From the NCBI GenBank assembly GCA_963556195.1, contig OY744531.1:102211142-102275141 (forward strand): 64,000 nt of DNA, in the 5' to 3' direction. The notes below the pieces were generated by a model. That model worked only from the letters and a program-made list of their open reading frames with translations. It was not told the DNA's origin and did not search any database. Position 1 is the stretch's first letter. Every line of letters starts with the position of its first letter. This document shows, one piece after another, positions 62,954-64,000 of the stretch. This DNA comes from Sepiola atlantica (lineage: Eukaryota > Mollusca > Cephalopoda > Sepiida > Sepiolidae). The translations under genes were made by a program, and so were the position numbers.

Positions 62954-63240
62954 AAGTTTATTGATTCTTGTATGGCCAAATCACCTCGCAAGGGCGGCTC
63001 TCTGTGATTAAATAAATATCGGTGTTTATGACTGCGACATGTTTGCATTTTGGTTTTAATCTAAGCATCACACTAAATTGTTAACAATTCTAATTTTGCA
63101 GATATTCCTTGTTTTCTTTTATTTAGTAAAAATAGAAAATACAGGCCTATATGTTCTTGGCTGTTAACCTTTTCAAAAGCATTATGAATATAAAACTGTT
63201 TGAATTCTGTAATATGTTCTTTATAATAAATTCTTTATTA

Positions 63241-63319
63241 CAGACCACAAAAGAAGAAAGAATTTGGTTTCTCTACTTTTGGGAGTAAACTCAAAGAAGT
63301 CTTCAAGAGTTCGCCTCGT
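63241..63319 (+). CDS. Exon-like block with canonical splice sites
   Basis: A T-rich run ending TTTATTACAG is followed by 79 bases ending TTCGCCTC before GTAAGTATA, so both splice sites look good. One frame is open throughout and encodes KKKEFGFSTFGSKLKEVFKS. I do not recognise the protein. It would be an internal exon of a gene continuing beyond this window to the right. Confidence 0.4.
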
Positions 63320-63434
63320 AAGTATACATTTTTTCGGTTTAGTTCATATTTATTTTTTCTTGTAGTGAAAAATGTTACCCAACAGTTTATTAATAACTGC
63401 TTATTTCTACTAATCTTTATCATGAATAATATAC

Positions 63435-63992
63435 AATGGTATATGGTATAATGGCATAACGTTCGAGAATTGCCACTTCCGGCTAGGAATGTGTTCAGCA
63501 GTCAGCGGTGAAGCACAAAAATCAGTTCCCCGTGTAGTTTACGTATACGAAAATCTAGGTCGACATAAGAAATTGTGAAAAGTGATTTCCTGCATTGGAA
63601 ATTTTGAGTTTTATTTTTATTACAAATTTATTTATTATAATTGGAATGTTTTCTTTTTTACAAATACTCAAAGGAAATATTTTTAACAAAGCCCCCCCCC
63701 CCCCTGTCCATGTTAAGAATGGCTTTCTAAATAATAACATTATTATTTAAAAAGACATTCTTAACATGGGGAGGGGGGGGGGGGTGCTTTGTTAAATATT
63801 CTGTACTCTCACCTGACAATTAAATAAACAATAGAAAATGTGTTTTTGTCCAGAAATAAGAATAACTAACAAACCCCCTGGCGGAAACGTAATATAGCGG
63901 AAACTGATTTTACGCACTTCACTGCTGACTGCTGAACACATTCTTAGCCGGAAGTGGCAATTTTAAGGCGTTATGCCATCATACCCAGTATA
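63435..63992. mobile_element. Large foldback element at the right edge
   Basis: ATGGCATAACGTTCGAGAAT-TGCCACTTCCGGCTA and GTGTTCAGCAGTCAGCGGTG-AAGC at the left are inverted at 63905-63980. An inner pair, ACAAAGC-poly(C)-TGTCCATGTTAAGAATG, is inverted as CATTCTTAACATGG-poly(G)-TGCTTTGT. The centre is AATAATAACATTATTATT. Outer arms are about 85 bp, with a diverged middle and a strong inner hairpin. Confidence 0.85.
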
Positions 63993-64000
63993 TTTTTATA

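Noticed and set aside
1..64000. CRISPR array or prokaryotic operons
   Set aside because: Tandem repeats here lack unique spacers, and the sequence is clearly eukaryotic.

Overview
This is a gene-poor, AT-rich eukaryotic window (visibly about one third G+C) made almost entirely of repeats: dozens of (TA)n tracts, several minisatellites, interstitial TTAGGG-type repeats, tRNA- and U2-headed SINEs, decayed LINEs, Tc1/mariner-type copies, palindromic foldback elements and one intact LTR retrotransposon. It looks metazoan and is probably lophotrochozoan; the mixture is what I would expect from a large cephalopod genome, but that assignment is inference. No conserved host protein-coding gene is recognised. 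Two possible host exons are noted with low confidence (12141-12412 minus and 63241-63319 plus).

Layout. 1-5 kb: unknown open frame, 43-bp minisatellite with a 430-bp higher-order period, pyrimidine and ATC tracts, LINE fragment, perfect foldback. 5-13 kb: mariner pseudogene, hammerhead-like repeats, a clean TA-flanked MITE, LINE fragment, telomere-like array. 13-24 kb: LINE with inverted 5' part, repeats around (TA)n, 61-bp and 50-bp satellites (the latter carrying TTAGGG), large (TA)n/GGTGCA array, foldbacks. 24-36 kb: CT satellite, mariner copies, LINE 3' ends, SINEs, Helitron-like end. 36-42 kb: a 21-bp array open on both strands, a ~120-bp satellite, foldback MITE. 42-45 kb: probable solo LTR and U2-headed SINE. 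45.6-49.9 kb: complete gag-pol LTR retrotransposon (313-bp LTRs differing at two positions, GGGAAAC slippery site plus stem-loop). 50-64 kb: more ribozyme-like repeats, a CRE pair, LINE with a nested U2-SINE, SINEs, several foldbacks.

The main discovery is a set of hammerhead-ribozyme-like motifs, all type I with very short stem III, spread over several unrelated short repeat families. At least five copies (14739 minus, 21985 minus, 23722 plus, 29637 plus, 50644 plus) keep CUGANGA, GAAA and UH together with matching stems I and II; others are one or a few changes away. Many sit against (TA)n tracts, and several are arranged head-to-head in palindromes with one motif per arm. That combination recalls retrozymes and Penelope-like element terminal repeats, but no Penelope-like ORF is seen here, so the mobilising machinery is inferred to lie elsewhere.

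The only element that could still act on its own is the LTR retrotransposon. The LINE and transposase copies all carry stops, frameshifts or deletions.
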